DNA of 7,382 nt from Desulfobacteraceae bacterium (GCA_030632525.1 DAOVUP010000063.1:1-7382), one strand, 5' to 3'; positions 1-6,191 are shown, counted from the stretch's first letter. Numbers and translations are program-made. Notes: a model not told the origin generated them from the sequence alone.

Positions 1-87
1 GGGTCCTTCCTCTTCTTTGATTTGAATATCTCTCATCCGGATATCGCAATCCTGGAGGGCGATAAGAAGCTTCATTTTTTCTTCCAA
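1..87 (-). CDS. C4-type zinc-ribbon domain protein (CT398/DUF164-like), N-terminal fragment
   Basis: Only the first 29 codons are in the window; the gene continues past the left edge. The visible peptide contains LIALQDCDIRMRDI followed by KEEEGP. This resembles the start of the coiled-coil plus C4 zinc-ribbon proteins that often follow nif3-like genes in Desulfobacterota. The family is thought to act as a nucleic-acid-binding or chaperone-like protein, but its role is not well established. I chose the TTG at 87-85 because GAGG at 98-95 sits 7 nt upstream. An ATG four codons later (75-73) is the alternative, with a weaker GGAAG upstream. The frame is open back to a stop at 159-157. The zinc-binding cysteines would lie outside the window, so the assignment rests on a short N-terminal pattern and on gene context. 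Confidence 0.6.
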   Translation of the reverse strand, partial: MEEKMKLLIALQDCDIRMRDIQIKEEEGP

Positions 88-113
88 GTCTTTACCTCGA
101 CTAAAACAGTTTG

Positions 114-158
114 AGATCTTTGTAGATGGGACGCAGATCTGTTCAGATGGCGCAGATC
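114..158. repeat. degenerate 21-bp tandem repeat
   Basis: Unit 1 (114-134) and unit 2 (135-153) share AGATCT, four variable bases, AGATGG and a closing CGC; unit 2 lacks the GA before CGC. A third partial copy, AGATC, ends at 158. The two full units differ at three of the 16 core positions. An inverted CGCAGAT occurs at 244-250. The block lies between the nif3-like gene and the zinc-ribbon gene, outside any supported coding region. Read on the minus strand it gives the ATCTGCG/CATCTG type of motif that I recall from dispersed repeats in deltaproteobacterial genomes. Confidence 0.5.
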
Positions 159-201
159 AAATATTGATTCTCCATATCCGCATTTTTCTACGCCCTATGT
201 T

Positions 202-239
202 GTTTTCAGGGTCACTACGACCCAGTGTGTCTTGAAAAC
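202..239. repeat. inverted repeat / stem-loop downstream of the nif3-like gene
   Basis: An outer 7-bp stem pairs GTTTTCA (202-208) with TGAAAAC (233-239). Directly inside it a 5-bp stem pairs GGGTC (209-213) with GACCC (219-223) around a 5-nt loop. A 9-nt bulge (224-232) lies on one side. It starts 12 bp after the nif3-like stop codon. No T-run follows on the minus strand, so it is not a standard intrinsic terminator. It could act as an mRNA 3' end stabiliser or be a remnant of a small mobile repeat. Confidence 0.5.
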
Positions 240-251
240 GTCAATCTGCGA

Positions 252-1058
252 TCATGCATCAATCCAGATGGGATCAGTTTCATCCTTGTCTATCACGAAC
301 GTAACCTCCCAACCCTTTGCCTTTAATATCTTGGTTAAATTCTTTACAAAAACCCTGAATGCGGTCTTTTCCGTATGAAAGTGGCCCCCGTCGATAAGGG
401 CCATACCCAAGGATTTGGCCTCTAATGCAACGTGGTGGCCGACATCTCCGGTCAGTAGGAGGTCAGCTCCTTGTTCATAGGCAAGGGAAAGGAGACTTCC
501 ACCTGATCCTCCTACTACGGCAAGACGATGAATCAGGGTGTCTCTTTGACCGACCATCTTGATATTTTGAGTGCCAAGGACCTTCTTAACATCCCTTGCC
601 ACGACAGACAATCCAGCCGGTTCTGGCAGATAGCCAATCCTCCCCAAACCCACTCCATCCATTTCGTCAACATTCTTCAAGACCTCCACATTTCTAAGAC
701 GCATAAGACCTGCCAAGATATCGTTTATGCCTCCCTGGGCCGCATCCAGATTGGTATGCGCAGCCACAATGGAAATTCCACTCTTTGCAGCTTCTGCAAC
801 CACATCGCCGGGAAAAGAATTGATATCAAGCTGCGAGAGCGGTTTGAAGATCAAGGGGTGATGGGTGAATAGCAGTTGAACATTGGCTTTGGCTGCAGAT
901 GTAAGGGCATTAAGTGTCGGGTCGAGGGATGTGAAGACCTTCCTGATTTTTTGAGACAAAGAACCCACCTGGAGACCGGGATTGTCCCAAGGTTCGGCCA
1001 ATCGTCCAGGTGCGATGGTTTCTAAGAAGTCTAAAAAATCCTTTAGCGTGGGTTTCAT
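252..1058 (-). CDS. Nif3/YbgI-like dinuclear metal-binding protein (GTP cyclohydrolase 1 type 2 homolog)
   Basis: The 268-residue product matches the short form of the Nif3/YbgI (DUF34) family. The usual opening is clear: IAPGRLAEPWDNPGLQVG at residues 15-32. The metal ligands are present: HH at 66-67 in FTHHP, H101 and D105 in AAHTNLD, and H226 and E230 in GGHFHTE. Family structures are ring-like oligomers with two metal ions per subunit. Database names such as GTP cyclohydrolase 1 type 2 are weakly supported, and the cellular reaction is not settled. The ATG at 1058 fits the family start, but no Shine-Dalgarno sequence precedes it; the upstream bases are T-rich and belong to the tail of the hairpin terminator. 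It is separated by 164 bp from the zinc-ribbon gene, a common neighbour. I see no truncation or missing ligand. Confidence 0.9.
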   Translation of the reverse strand: MKPTLKDFLDFLETIAPGRLAEPWDNPGLQVGSLSQKIRKVFTSLDPTLNALTSAAKANVQLLFTHHPLIFKPLSQLDINSFPGDVVAEAAKSGISIVAAHTNLDAAQGGINDILAGLMRLRNVEVLKNVDEMDGVGLGRIGYLPEPAGLSVVARDVKKVLGTQNIKMVGQRDTLIHRLAVVGGSGGSLLSLAYEQGADLLLTGDVGHHVALEAKSLGMALIDGGHFHTEKTAFRVFVKNLTKILKAKGWEVTFVIDKDETDPIWIDA

Positions 1059-1062
1059 GATG

Positions 1063-1102
1063 AAAAATTCAAAGGGCGCATCCTCTTAAGGATACGCCCT
1101 TT
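1063..1102 (-). terminator. rho-independent terminator after the tRNA gene
   Basis: AAAGGGCG (1071-1078) pairs with CGCCCTTT (1095-1102). After one C/A mismatch, ATCCT (1080-1084) pairs with AGGAT (1089-1093) around a 4-nt loop. On the minus strand the hairpin ends in TTT, then GAA and a run of five T (1067-1063). This fits termination of the transcript carrying the tRNA, and probably of the yqeY-dnaG-rpoD-tRNA unit. Because the T-run lies only 5 nt before the nif3-like ATG, the hairpin would also sit in the 5' leader of any read-through mRNA. No T-run follows in the plus direction. Confidence 0.7.
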
Positions 1103-1176
1103 CTGGAACAATTATTCCCGATTCGGGGAAAACATCTCTAACAAGGTCCTTGGAAACATGATGAGAGTCTAAGTGT

Positions 1177-1252
1177 TGGTGGGCCCACCTGGTTTCGAAC
1201 CAGGGACCTACCGGTTATGAGCCGGTGGCTCTGCCAGCTGAGCTATGGGCCC
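1177..1252 (-). tRNA. tRNA with anticodon CAU (elongator Met or Ile2)
   Basis: The minus strand folds into a complete 76-nt cloverleaf with an encoded CCA end (ACCA, 1180-1177). The acceptor stem is GGGCCCA/TGGGCCC, the D stem GCTC/GAGC, the anticodon stem ACCGG/CCGGT with loop CTCATAA (anticodon at 1219-1217), and the T stem CCTGG/CCAGG with loop TTCGAAA. Base 1 is paired with base 72 and the anticodon stem lacks the three G:C pairs of initiators, so it is not initiator tRNA. It may be elongator tRNA-Met, or tRNA-Ile2 whose C34 becomes lysidine. The acceptor pairs C4:G69 and C5:G68 match those of E. coli tRNA-Ile2 rather than E. coli tRNA-Met. It lies 76 bp after rpoD and is followed by a terminator. 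Confidence 0.95.
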
Positions 1253-1276
1253 TCTTATCATTCCTCAATATTGATA

Positions 1277-1308
1277 AATACAATGCGCATCCAACAGAAA
1301 TTTGTCAA
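1277..1308 (-). promoter_or_regulatory. possible promoter for the tRNA gene
   Basis: A consensus -35 hexamer TTGACA (1308-1303) lies in the gap between rpoD and the tRNA. The best matching -10 is TGTATT (1282-1277) with a 20-bp spacer, or TTGTAT (1283-1278) with 19 bp. Both spacers are longer than the usual 16-18 bp, so the element is weak or coincidental. It would start transcription roughly 20 nt before the tRNA 5' end. The alternative is that the tRNA is processed from the rpoD transcript, since I see no terminator in the 76-bp gap. Confidence 0.35.
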
Positions 1309-1328
1309 GAGAAAAGGTGCTTATCGTT

Positions 1329-3098
1329 TCAATTATCCATAAAGCTTTTTAGCTTTCTGCTTCTGCTGGGGTGCCTCAATTTTCTGAGCGCTTTGGCCTC
1401 TATCTGCCTGATACGCTCTCTGGTAACGCTGAAGTCGCGTCCAACTTCTTCCAAAGTGTGGTCTGATTTTTCGCCGATACCGAATCTCATCCTGAGAACC
1501 TTTTCCTCTCTTGGAGTTAGAGTAGTAAGGACTCTTCTTGTTTGTTCGGCTAACCCGAAGTCAACAACCGCATCGCCAGGGGAGAGGACATTTTTGTCCT
1601 CAATAAAATCTCCCAGGTGGCTGTCTTCCTCTTCGCCGATAGGGGTTTCGAGAGATATGGGTTCTTTGGCTATTTTTAGCACCTTTCTAACCTTATCAAG
1701 CGGGAATTCCATCTTTTCGGCGATTTCCTCCGAAGTCGGCTCGCGGCCATGTTCCTGTACAAGATAGCGCGATGTTCGCATGAGCTTATTAATGGTCTCT
1801 ATCATGTGGACGGGAATGCGTATAGTTCTGGCCTGATCTGCTATGGCCCTGGTAATTGCCTGTCTTATCCACCAGGTAGCGTAGGTGCTGAATTTATACC
1901 CGCGTTGATATTCAAATTTATCCACCGCCTTCATCAATCCAATATTTCCTTCCTGGATAAGATCAAGGAACATGAGGCCCCTATTGGTGTATTTTTTGGC
2001 AATGCTGACAACCAGTCTCAAATTGGCCTGAATGAGCTCTGATTTTGCCCTGTTTGCTTTCTCTAAGCTTCTTTCCACTTGTTTCAGCTTGAGTTTTATG
2101 TGACGGGGGGTCAAATTAGTCCGTTCCCTGGCTTGCTTGATAATTTTTTGGGCGCTATCTGCCTCGGACTTCAAGAGGATAATCTCGCTCTTTGGCAGGC
2201 CGATGGGTAGGATTATCTGGTCATCTTTTGCCGATTTTGGGATCTTGACAGTACATTTTTTGAGATAAGAAATCGGTTTACCGCCTGCCCGCAGCATACA
2301 TTCTTCTATCTTTCTCTCCGCTGCCTCGACCTCGGCCGATAACTCCCTAAATTTGTCAATCATACACACAACTTGTCTATCTTCAAGGGTGAATGAACTC
2401 ACCAAGTTCATGACCTTTTTTTGATTCCGTTTTATCTGTGTCGTAATCTTCTTTTTTGCCTGCTCAGTGCAGCGGGTCTTGGCTTTATCACGCCTTTTAA
2501 GACACATAACCTCATTCAATTCTCTGATTCGATCAATCAGGGTTATGATGGATTCTTTTCTCTCACTCATCAGTGTATAGCTGTCATCGTCTTCCATATC
2601 ATTGATAACTTCTTTTAATTTTACTTCACCATTCTTGAGCATCTCCCCTAACTCGATGATATGCTCCACTCCCACACCGCAAAGTAGAAGCCGATCCAGG
2701 GTTTCATTTTCGCCTGCCTCAATTCGTTTGGCTATTTCGACTTCTCCCTCTCTCGTGAGCAGAGAGATGCGGCCCATCTCTTTCAGATACATTTTTACAG
2801 GGTCAGCGGCCCCGGAGGCTGCCTCTGTAAGATCTACTGATGCATTCCCTTTCTCTTCTGCTTTTGCCGCCCTTTTCTTTGCCTCCTCGGCCTTTTCGAT
2901 TTTTTTCTTGGCCTCATCATCAATAACCATAATGTCCAGTTCTTCAAACATCATCATGAGTTCATCGATGTGCTCCTCTGAGGATACAAAATCATCAGAC
3001 AGATCATCATTTAGCTCTTCAAAGGTAATGTAGCCCGTTTTTTTCCCGTTATGGATCAACCGCTTCAAATTGATCATATCGGCGTTATTATGCATCAT
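1329..3098 (-). CDS. rpoD: RNA polymerase primary sigma factor RpoD (sigma-70)
   Basis: The 589-residue product directs core RNA polymerase to housekeeping promoters. All conserved parts are present in order: region 1.1 (about 8-60, with [20 protein letters not shown]), a K/E/A-rich linker (63-85), region 1.2 (about 98-130, [11 protein letters not shown]), a non-conserved region of about 200 residues, and region 2 (about 348-440). Region 2 includes [20 protein letters not shown] and the -10 recognition helix around [14 protein letters not shown]. They are followed by region 3 (about 441-505, with [20 protein letters not shown]) and region 4 (about 525-585), whose helix-turn-helix carries [20 protein letters not shown]. 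Two ATG codons are adjacent. GAGGG at 3106-3102 lies 3 nt before the first and 6 nt before the second (3095), so the second may be the true start. It lies 43 bp after dnaG. The non-conserved region holds several cysteines (199, 210, 245, 267, 282) without a CxxC pattern. Confidence 0.97.
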   Translation of the reverse strand: MMHNNADMINLKRLIHNGKKTGYITFEELNDDLSDDFVSSEEHIDELMMMFEELDIMVIDDEAKKKIEKAEEAKKRAAKAEEKGNASVDLTEAASGAADPVKMYLKEMGRISLLTREGEVEIAKRIEAGENETLDRLLLCGVGVEHIIELGEMLKNGEVKLKEVINDMEDDDSYTLMSERKESIITLIDRIRELNEVMCLKRRDKAKTRCTEQAKKKITTQIKRNQKKVMNLVSSFTLEDRQVVCMIDKFRELSAEVEAAERKIEECMLRAGGKPISYLKKCTVKIPKSAKDDQIILPIGLPKSEIILLKSEADSAQKIIKQARERTNLTPRHIKLKLKQVERSLEKANRAKSELIQANLRLVVSIAKKYTNRGLMFLDLIQEGNIGLMKAVDKFEYQRGYKFSTYATWWIRQAITRAIADQARTIRIPVHMIETINKLMRTSRYLVQEHGREPTSEEIAEKMEFPLDKVRKVLKIAKEPISLETPIGEEEDSHLGDFIEDKNVLSPGDAVVDFGLAEQTRRVLTTLTPREEKVLRMRFGIGEKSDHTLEEVGRDFSVTRERIRQIEAKALRKLRHPSRSRKLKSFMDN

Positions 3099-3106
3099 AT
3101 TCCCTC

Positions 3107-3150
3107 TATTCGCTATTCGCTAAATAAGTAATAACCAATAACTAATAACT
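3107..3150. repeat. heptameric tandem repeats at the dnaG-rpoD junction
   Basis: On the plus strand two copies of TATTCGC (3107-3120) are followed by four AATAA-based 7-mers in nearly the same register: AATAAGT, AATAACC, AATAACT, AATAACT (3123-3150). The 7-bp period therefore runs for about 44 bp and fills the whole gap between the dnaG stop and the rpoD Shine-Dalgarno. The last units overlap the final codons and the TAG stop of dnaG (3144-3142). No hairpin is formed by these units and no protein is encoded by the gap. Confidence 0.75.
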
Positions 3151-4887
3151 GATCTGCGCCCTTCGTTTCGACAACAACATTTTGTTCAAGGCCTCGGGAT
3201 CGCCCTTGACTTCCGCAACTGAGTCTGAGAGCCTTTTTTGACGTGCTTTTTCCCTGATTTCTTCGACCGCCTGTTTCACCTCCTGATCTGAATAAATGGA
3301 GTCGGCCACCATTACCTCTCTAAGTCGTATACGAACATCGTCATTATCGAGGGTATCCTCAATATTTTCGGGTGAAAACTGGCCTTCCCTCCGATATTTA
3401 TCGAAAATGACTTCAACAATTTTTGAGGCAGTGTCGTCTGAAAGCAGGTCCCTGCAACCAGAGTCCATCAGCCCGGTTATTGTTTTGGGATGATGCACAA
3501 GCAGGTTGAGTAACTGGATGTCTCCGATTTTCTTATCCAACTTTCGGCCTTTCAGTCGGTCTTTCAGACCTCTTTCAGGGGCGTCTCCTGAGCGGTTTTG
3601 TTTGAAGGACTTTAGTTCAGACAAGACCACTTCTTCTTTAATCCCAATCCGTTCCGAGAGACGTCCCACATACAACGAACGTTGTGCAGCATTTCGGAGT
3701 TGCGACAGGACTGGCAGGATTTCCTTCAATGCATGAACCTTTCCCTCTATGTCTGAATCATCTTGCGTCAATTTCTGGGCAAGAAAAAAGTCAAACATTG
3801 AAGAGGCGCTATCCAAAAGCTTTAAGAACTCGGGCAGGCCCTTTGTGTTTACAAAACTGTCTGGATCATGACCATCCGGTAAGACAACCGCCCTGGCGGG
3901 AAGCCCTTCATTCAAAAAGAGGGGCAGACTTCTTAAGGCTGCATTTCTTCCTGCTTCGTCAGGGTCGAAGACTACTACAGCCTCCTTTGCATATCCTTTT
4001 ATTTTTCGGATATGCTGGTCGGTCAGGGCAGTTCCAAGGGTGGCCACTACCTCATCCAGCCCATGCCTTCTCAAGGCCAGAAGGTCCATGTATCCCTCAA
4101 CAATAACCGCTATTCCTTTTTGCCTGATAGCCTTAAAAGAGGCATGCAATCCATAGGGGAATTCTCCCTTATGAAAAACCGGGGTTTCGGGCGTATTCAG
4201 GTATTTGGGGAGGGAGTCGTCAAGGACCCTTCCACCAAATCCAACCACCTGCCCTCTCAGATTTAGAATGGGGAACATGATCCGGCCCCTGAAACGATCG
4301 TAATATCCCCCTCCCTTTTTGGGAATGATCAGACCTGCCTGGACAGCCCTTTCCAGGTCAATTTTATGCCTCCTTAGATAATCAACAATCCCGTGCCATT
4401 TATCAGGGGCATAACCCAGACGGAATTCCGAGATAATCTCATTTGAAATGGCCCTTTTCTTAAGATAATCTGCTGCAGGATTTTCTATTGCAGTTTTACT
4501 CAATGCCTGCTGGAAATATAGTGTGGCGGCCTCATTTATCTTGAGGAGGGTTTCCCTGAGTTTGCTCTTCTTTTTTTCTTCAATTGCGGAAAATTTGTCA
4601 GTAATCTGTACATTATATCTTTCTGCTAAATCCTTCAGGGCCTCTGGAAAGGTGAGTCCGTGGTAATCTATCCCGAAGGCGAAGATGTCCCCCCCCTTTT
4701 TGCATCCGAAGCAGTGGAACATCTGTCTGTCTGAACTGACCGTGAACGATGGATCCTTTTCAGCGTGAAACGGGCAGAGACCAACAAAATTCTTCCCGGC
4801 CTTTTTAAGCTGAACAAACTGACCGATGACCTGTACAATGTCGGCCGCCCGTTTTATTTCTTCTTTGGCAGACTGGTGACTTGGCAT
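3142..4887 (-). CDS. dnaG: DNA primase DnaG
   Basis: The 581-residue product synthesises RNA primers at the replication fork, working with the replicative helicase. The N-terminal CHC2 zinc-binding domain has ligands C38, H41, C59 and C62 in LCPFH and HCFGC. The RNA polymerase domain shows YDRFRGRIMFPI (196-207) and GFGGRVLDD (216-224). The Toprim core carries E264 in VEGYMD and the D308/D310 pair in FDPDEAGRNA. The C-terminal part (about 440-581) is the variable helicase-binding region. Length is usual for the family. The ATG at 4887 gives a normal N-terminus, although no good Shine-Dalgarno precedes it (the leader reads GATTTGAATTAAAA), which may keep expression low. A run of eight G in the coding strand (4696-4689) encodes part of K63-K64-G65-G66-D67 just after C62. 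It lies 41 bp after yqeY; the C-terminal codons run into the heptamer repeats. Confidence 0.97.
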   Translation of the reverse strand: MPSHQSAKEEIKRAADIVQVIGQFVQLKKAGKNFVGLCPFHAEKDPSFTVSSDRQMFHCFGCKKGGDIFAFGIDYHGLTFPEALKDLAERYNVQITDKFSAIEEKKKSKLRETLLKINEAATLYFQQALSKTAIENPAADYLKKRAISNEIISEFRLGYAPDKWHGIVDYLRRHKIDLERAVQAGLIIPKKGGGYYDRFRGRIMFPILNLRGQVVGFGGRVLDDSLPKYLNTPETPVFHKGEFPYGLHASFKAIRQKGIAVIVEGYMDLLALRRHGLDEVVATLGTALTDQHIRKIKGYAKEAVVVFDPDEAGRNAALRSLPLFLNEGLPARAVVLPDGHDPDSFVNTKGLPEFLKLLDSASSMFDFFLAQKLTQDDSDIEGKVHALKEILPVLSQLRNAAQRSLYVGRLSERIGIKEEVVLSELKSFKQNRSGDAPERGLKDRLKGRKLDKKIGDIQLLNLLVHHPKTITGLMDSGCRDLLSDDTASKIVEVIFDKYRREGQFSPENIEDTLDNDDVRIRLREVMVADSIYSDQEVKQAVEEIREKARQKRLSDSVAEVKGDPEALNKMLLSKRRAQISY

Positions 4888-4928
4888 TTTTAATTCAAAT
4901 CAGGAATTCTTGGTCCCTTTCCTGTAGA

Positions 4929-5375
4929 TTACGAAGTTAGAAGTTTTTTTACTATCTCATTTACTTCTTTCCCCTGCACCCGTCCTGCCATCCTGGCCAT
5001 AGCCGCCTTCATAACATTTCCCATATCTTTGGGGCTCTCAGCAGACAACTCAGAAATGATTTGCCGTACATTCTCTTCGATTTTCTCCGGGGTCAACTGC
5101 TGTGGCAGGTATTCGTAGAAGACCTTGATCTCTTTTTCTTCCTTTAGGGCCAGATCCTCACGATTCCCGTTTCTGAATTCCTTTGCGGCCTCTTTGCCTC
5201 TTCTGACTAAGGATGAAACAACGGACTGGATTTCCTCATCCGTTAATTCACGTCTTTTTTCCACCTGCAAATTCTTTAAAGAACTCCTGAGCATTCTTAA
5301 GCAAGAAAGGCGGATGGTATCCTTTGCCTTCATGGCCTGTTTGAGATCTTCAGCTATTCTTTCATTTAGAGACAT
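4929..5375 (-). CDS. yqeY: GatB/YqeY domain-containing protein
   Basis: The product shares the C-terminal tRNA-binding-like domain of the amidotransferase subunit GatB and is a stand-alone protein of 148 residues, equal to the usual length of this family. Visible family features are SLNERIAEDLKQAMKAKD at the start, LSCLRMLRSSLKN, ELTDEEI, YLPQQLTPEKIEE, and the closing PKDMGNVMKAAMARMAGRVQGKEVNEIVKKLL. Its exact function is unknown; it commonly sits next to dnaG and rpoD, as here. I chose the ATG at 5375 because family members typically begin MSL. An in-frame ATG at 5396 has a better AGG 7 nt upstream and would give 155 residues. A TTG at 5444 would add 23 residues but overlaps the hisA stop and lies upstream of the predicted transcription start, so I consider it unlikely. 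Confidence 0.92.
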   Translation of the reverse strand: MSLNERIAEDLKQAMKAKDTIRLSCLRMLRSSLKNLQVEKRRELTDEEIQSVVSSLVRRGKEAAKEFRNGNREDLALKEEKEIKVFYEYLPQQLTPEKIEENVRQIISELSAESPKDMGNVMKAAMARMAGRVQGKEVNEIVKKLLTS

Positions 5376-5416
5376 GTTCTTTTGTTCAAGGTTCATATGA
5401 AAACCTGAAACCTTTA

Positions 5417-5444
5417 ATTTTACGACAGATATAAAATATGTCAA
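5417..5444 (-). promoter_or_regulatory. sigma70-type promoter for yqeY-dnaG-rpoD
   Basis: A perfect -35 TTGACA (5444-5439) is followed by a 16-bp spacer and the -10 TAAAAT (5422-5417), five of six matches to consensus. Transcription would begin near 5411-5409, 14 or so nt before the ATG at 5396 and about 35 nt before the ATG at 5375. The first bases of the -35 overlap the hisA stop codon (5443-5441). The site would allow the yqeY-dnaG-rpoD block to be expressed independently of the upstream his genes. Confidence 0.65.
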
Positions 5445-6187
5445 CTCCTTACATCGTTTTTTTCAACTTTGCATGCCTTTATAGCCTCAGCTAAGTCGAG
5501 GCTTCCATCGTACAGGGCTCTGCCCGTAATCATTCCTGTCACTCCAAATTCTGCCAGGGGCAAGATGTCTAAGACATCCGAGATTTCAGAAATCCCACCC
5601 GACGCGATTACAGGGGCCTCGATTGATTTTGCCAGGCTCTTAGTGGCGTCCACATTGCATCCTGTTCTCATGCCATCCCGGTTGATATCAGTATAGATGA
5701 TTGCAGCTAATCCGTCCTTTTCAAACTGTTTTGCAAGCTCCAAAGGGGTCTGTTTTACATCCTCTGTCCATCCCTCCACTGCAACGCGGTTGTTCTTGGC
5801 ATCTATACCTAAAATAATTTGTCCGGGAAAGGCGCGGCAGGCATTGCTCACAAATTCCGGATCCTTATGAGCTACAGTCCCCAAAATAAGGTATTGGAGC
5901 CCGAGTGAGAAGTAGGCTTCCAAGACAGACATCTCCCTAACCCCGCCCCCGAGTTCTATGGGGATAGGGACAGAGTTTACAATTCGCTTGATAACCTCTT
6001 TATTGACCGGTTTGCCCTGTACAGCTCCATCCAGGTCGACAAGATGGAGCCTCTGGGCACCACATTCATGCCATTTTACCGCCATCTCCTCGGGAACATC
6101 AGAAAAAACGGTCTCTTCTGACATCCTGCCCTGCTTGAGCCTGACACAGCGGCCCTCTTTGATGTCAATAGCCGGGATAATAAGCAA
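5441..6187 (-). CDS. hisA: HisA, phosphoribosylformimino-AICAR-phosphate isomerase
   Basis: This 248-residue (beta/alpha)8-barrel enzyme carries out the Amadori isomerisation of ProFAR to PRFAR, the fourth step of histidine synthesis, in the cytoplasm. The N-terminus LIIPAIDIKEGRCVRL holds the catalytic base D8. The second catalytic aspartate is D129 in LGIDAK. Phosphate-binding segments are ELGGGVR (78-84), YTDINRDGM (165-173), ASGGIS (195-200) and MITGRALYDG (219-228). The start is TTG at 6187-6185; GGAG 7 nt upstream and the match to the family N-terminus support it, and no ATG fits. It begins 4 nt after the stop of the lipoprotein gene, so translational coupling is likely. Near the 3' end the codons GAA AAA AAC form a slippery heptamer (5462-5456). 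HisA rather than HisF is indicated by the overall sequence pattern. Confidence 0.95.
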   Translation of the reverse strand: MLIIPAIDIKEGRCVRLKQGRMSEETVFSDVPEEMAVKWHECGAQRLHLVDLDGAVQGKPVNKEVIKRIVNSVPIPIELGGGVREMSVLEAYFSLGLQYLILGTVAHKDPEFVSNACRAFPGQIILGIDAKNNRVAVEGWTEDVKQTPLELAKQFEKDGLAAIIYTDINRDGMRTGCNVDATKSLAKSIEAPVIASGGISEISDVLDILPLAEFGVTGMITGRALYDGSLDLAEAIKACKVEKNDVRS

Positions 6188-6191
6188 ATGT

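Noticed and set aside
528..872. Plus-strand open frame opposite the nif3-like gene
   Set aside because: It is antisense to a well-conserved gene with intact metal ligands, and its translation shows no recognisable domain.
1055..1081. Eight-codon frame (ATG at 1081) ending in an ATGA overlap with the nif3-like start, a possible leader peptide
   Set aside because: AAGAGG touches its ATG with zero spacing and the frame lies inside the terminator hairpin, so translation is improbable.
1115..1130. Imperfect palindrome TTCCCGATTCGGGGAA between the tRNA and the terminator
   Set aside because: It is short, has a bulged G, is not followed by a T-run and matches no operator I can name; it may be chance.
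2602..3033. Plus-strand open frame with a serine- and phenylalanine-rich product opposite rpoD
   Set aside because: The composition is what the reverse complement of K/E-rich codons produces; rpoD is unmistakable here.
3684..4106. Plus-strand open frame opposite the dnaG Toprim region
   Set aside because: It lies wholly over conserved primase motifs in the other strand and has no independent support.
4942..4948. A7 run near the end of yqeY (GTA AAA AAA), another possible -1 slippery site
   Set aside because: A slip would only replace the last few residues and stop before dnaG; with no conserved product to gain, it is best explained as lysine codons.
5376..5444. N-terminal extension of YqeY from a TTG at 5444
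   Set aside because: AAGGAG abuts the TTG with no spacing, the codon overlaps the hisA stop and the -35 element, and the family start MSL lies 23 codons later.
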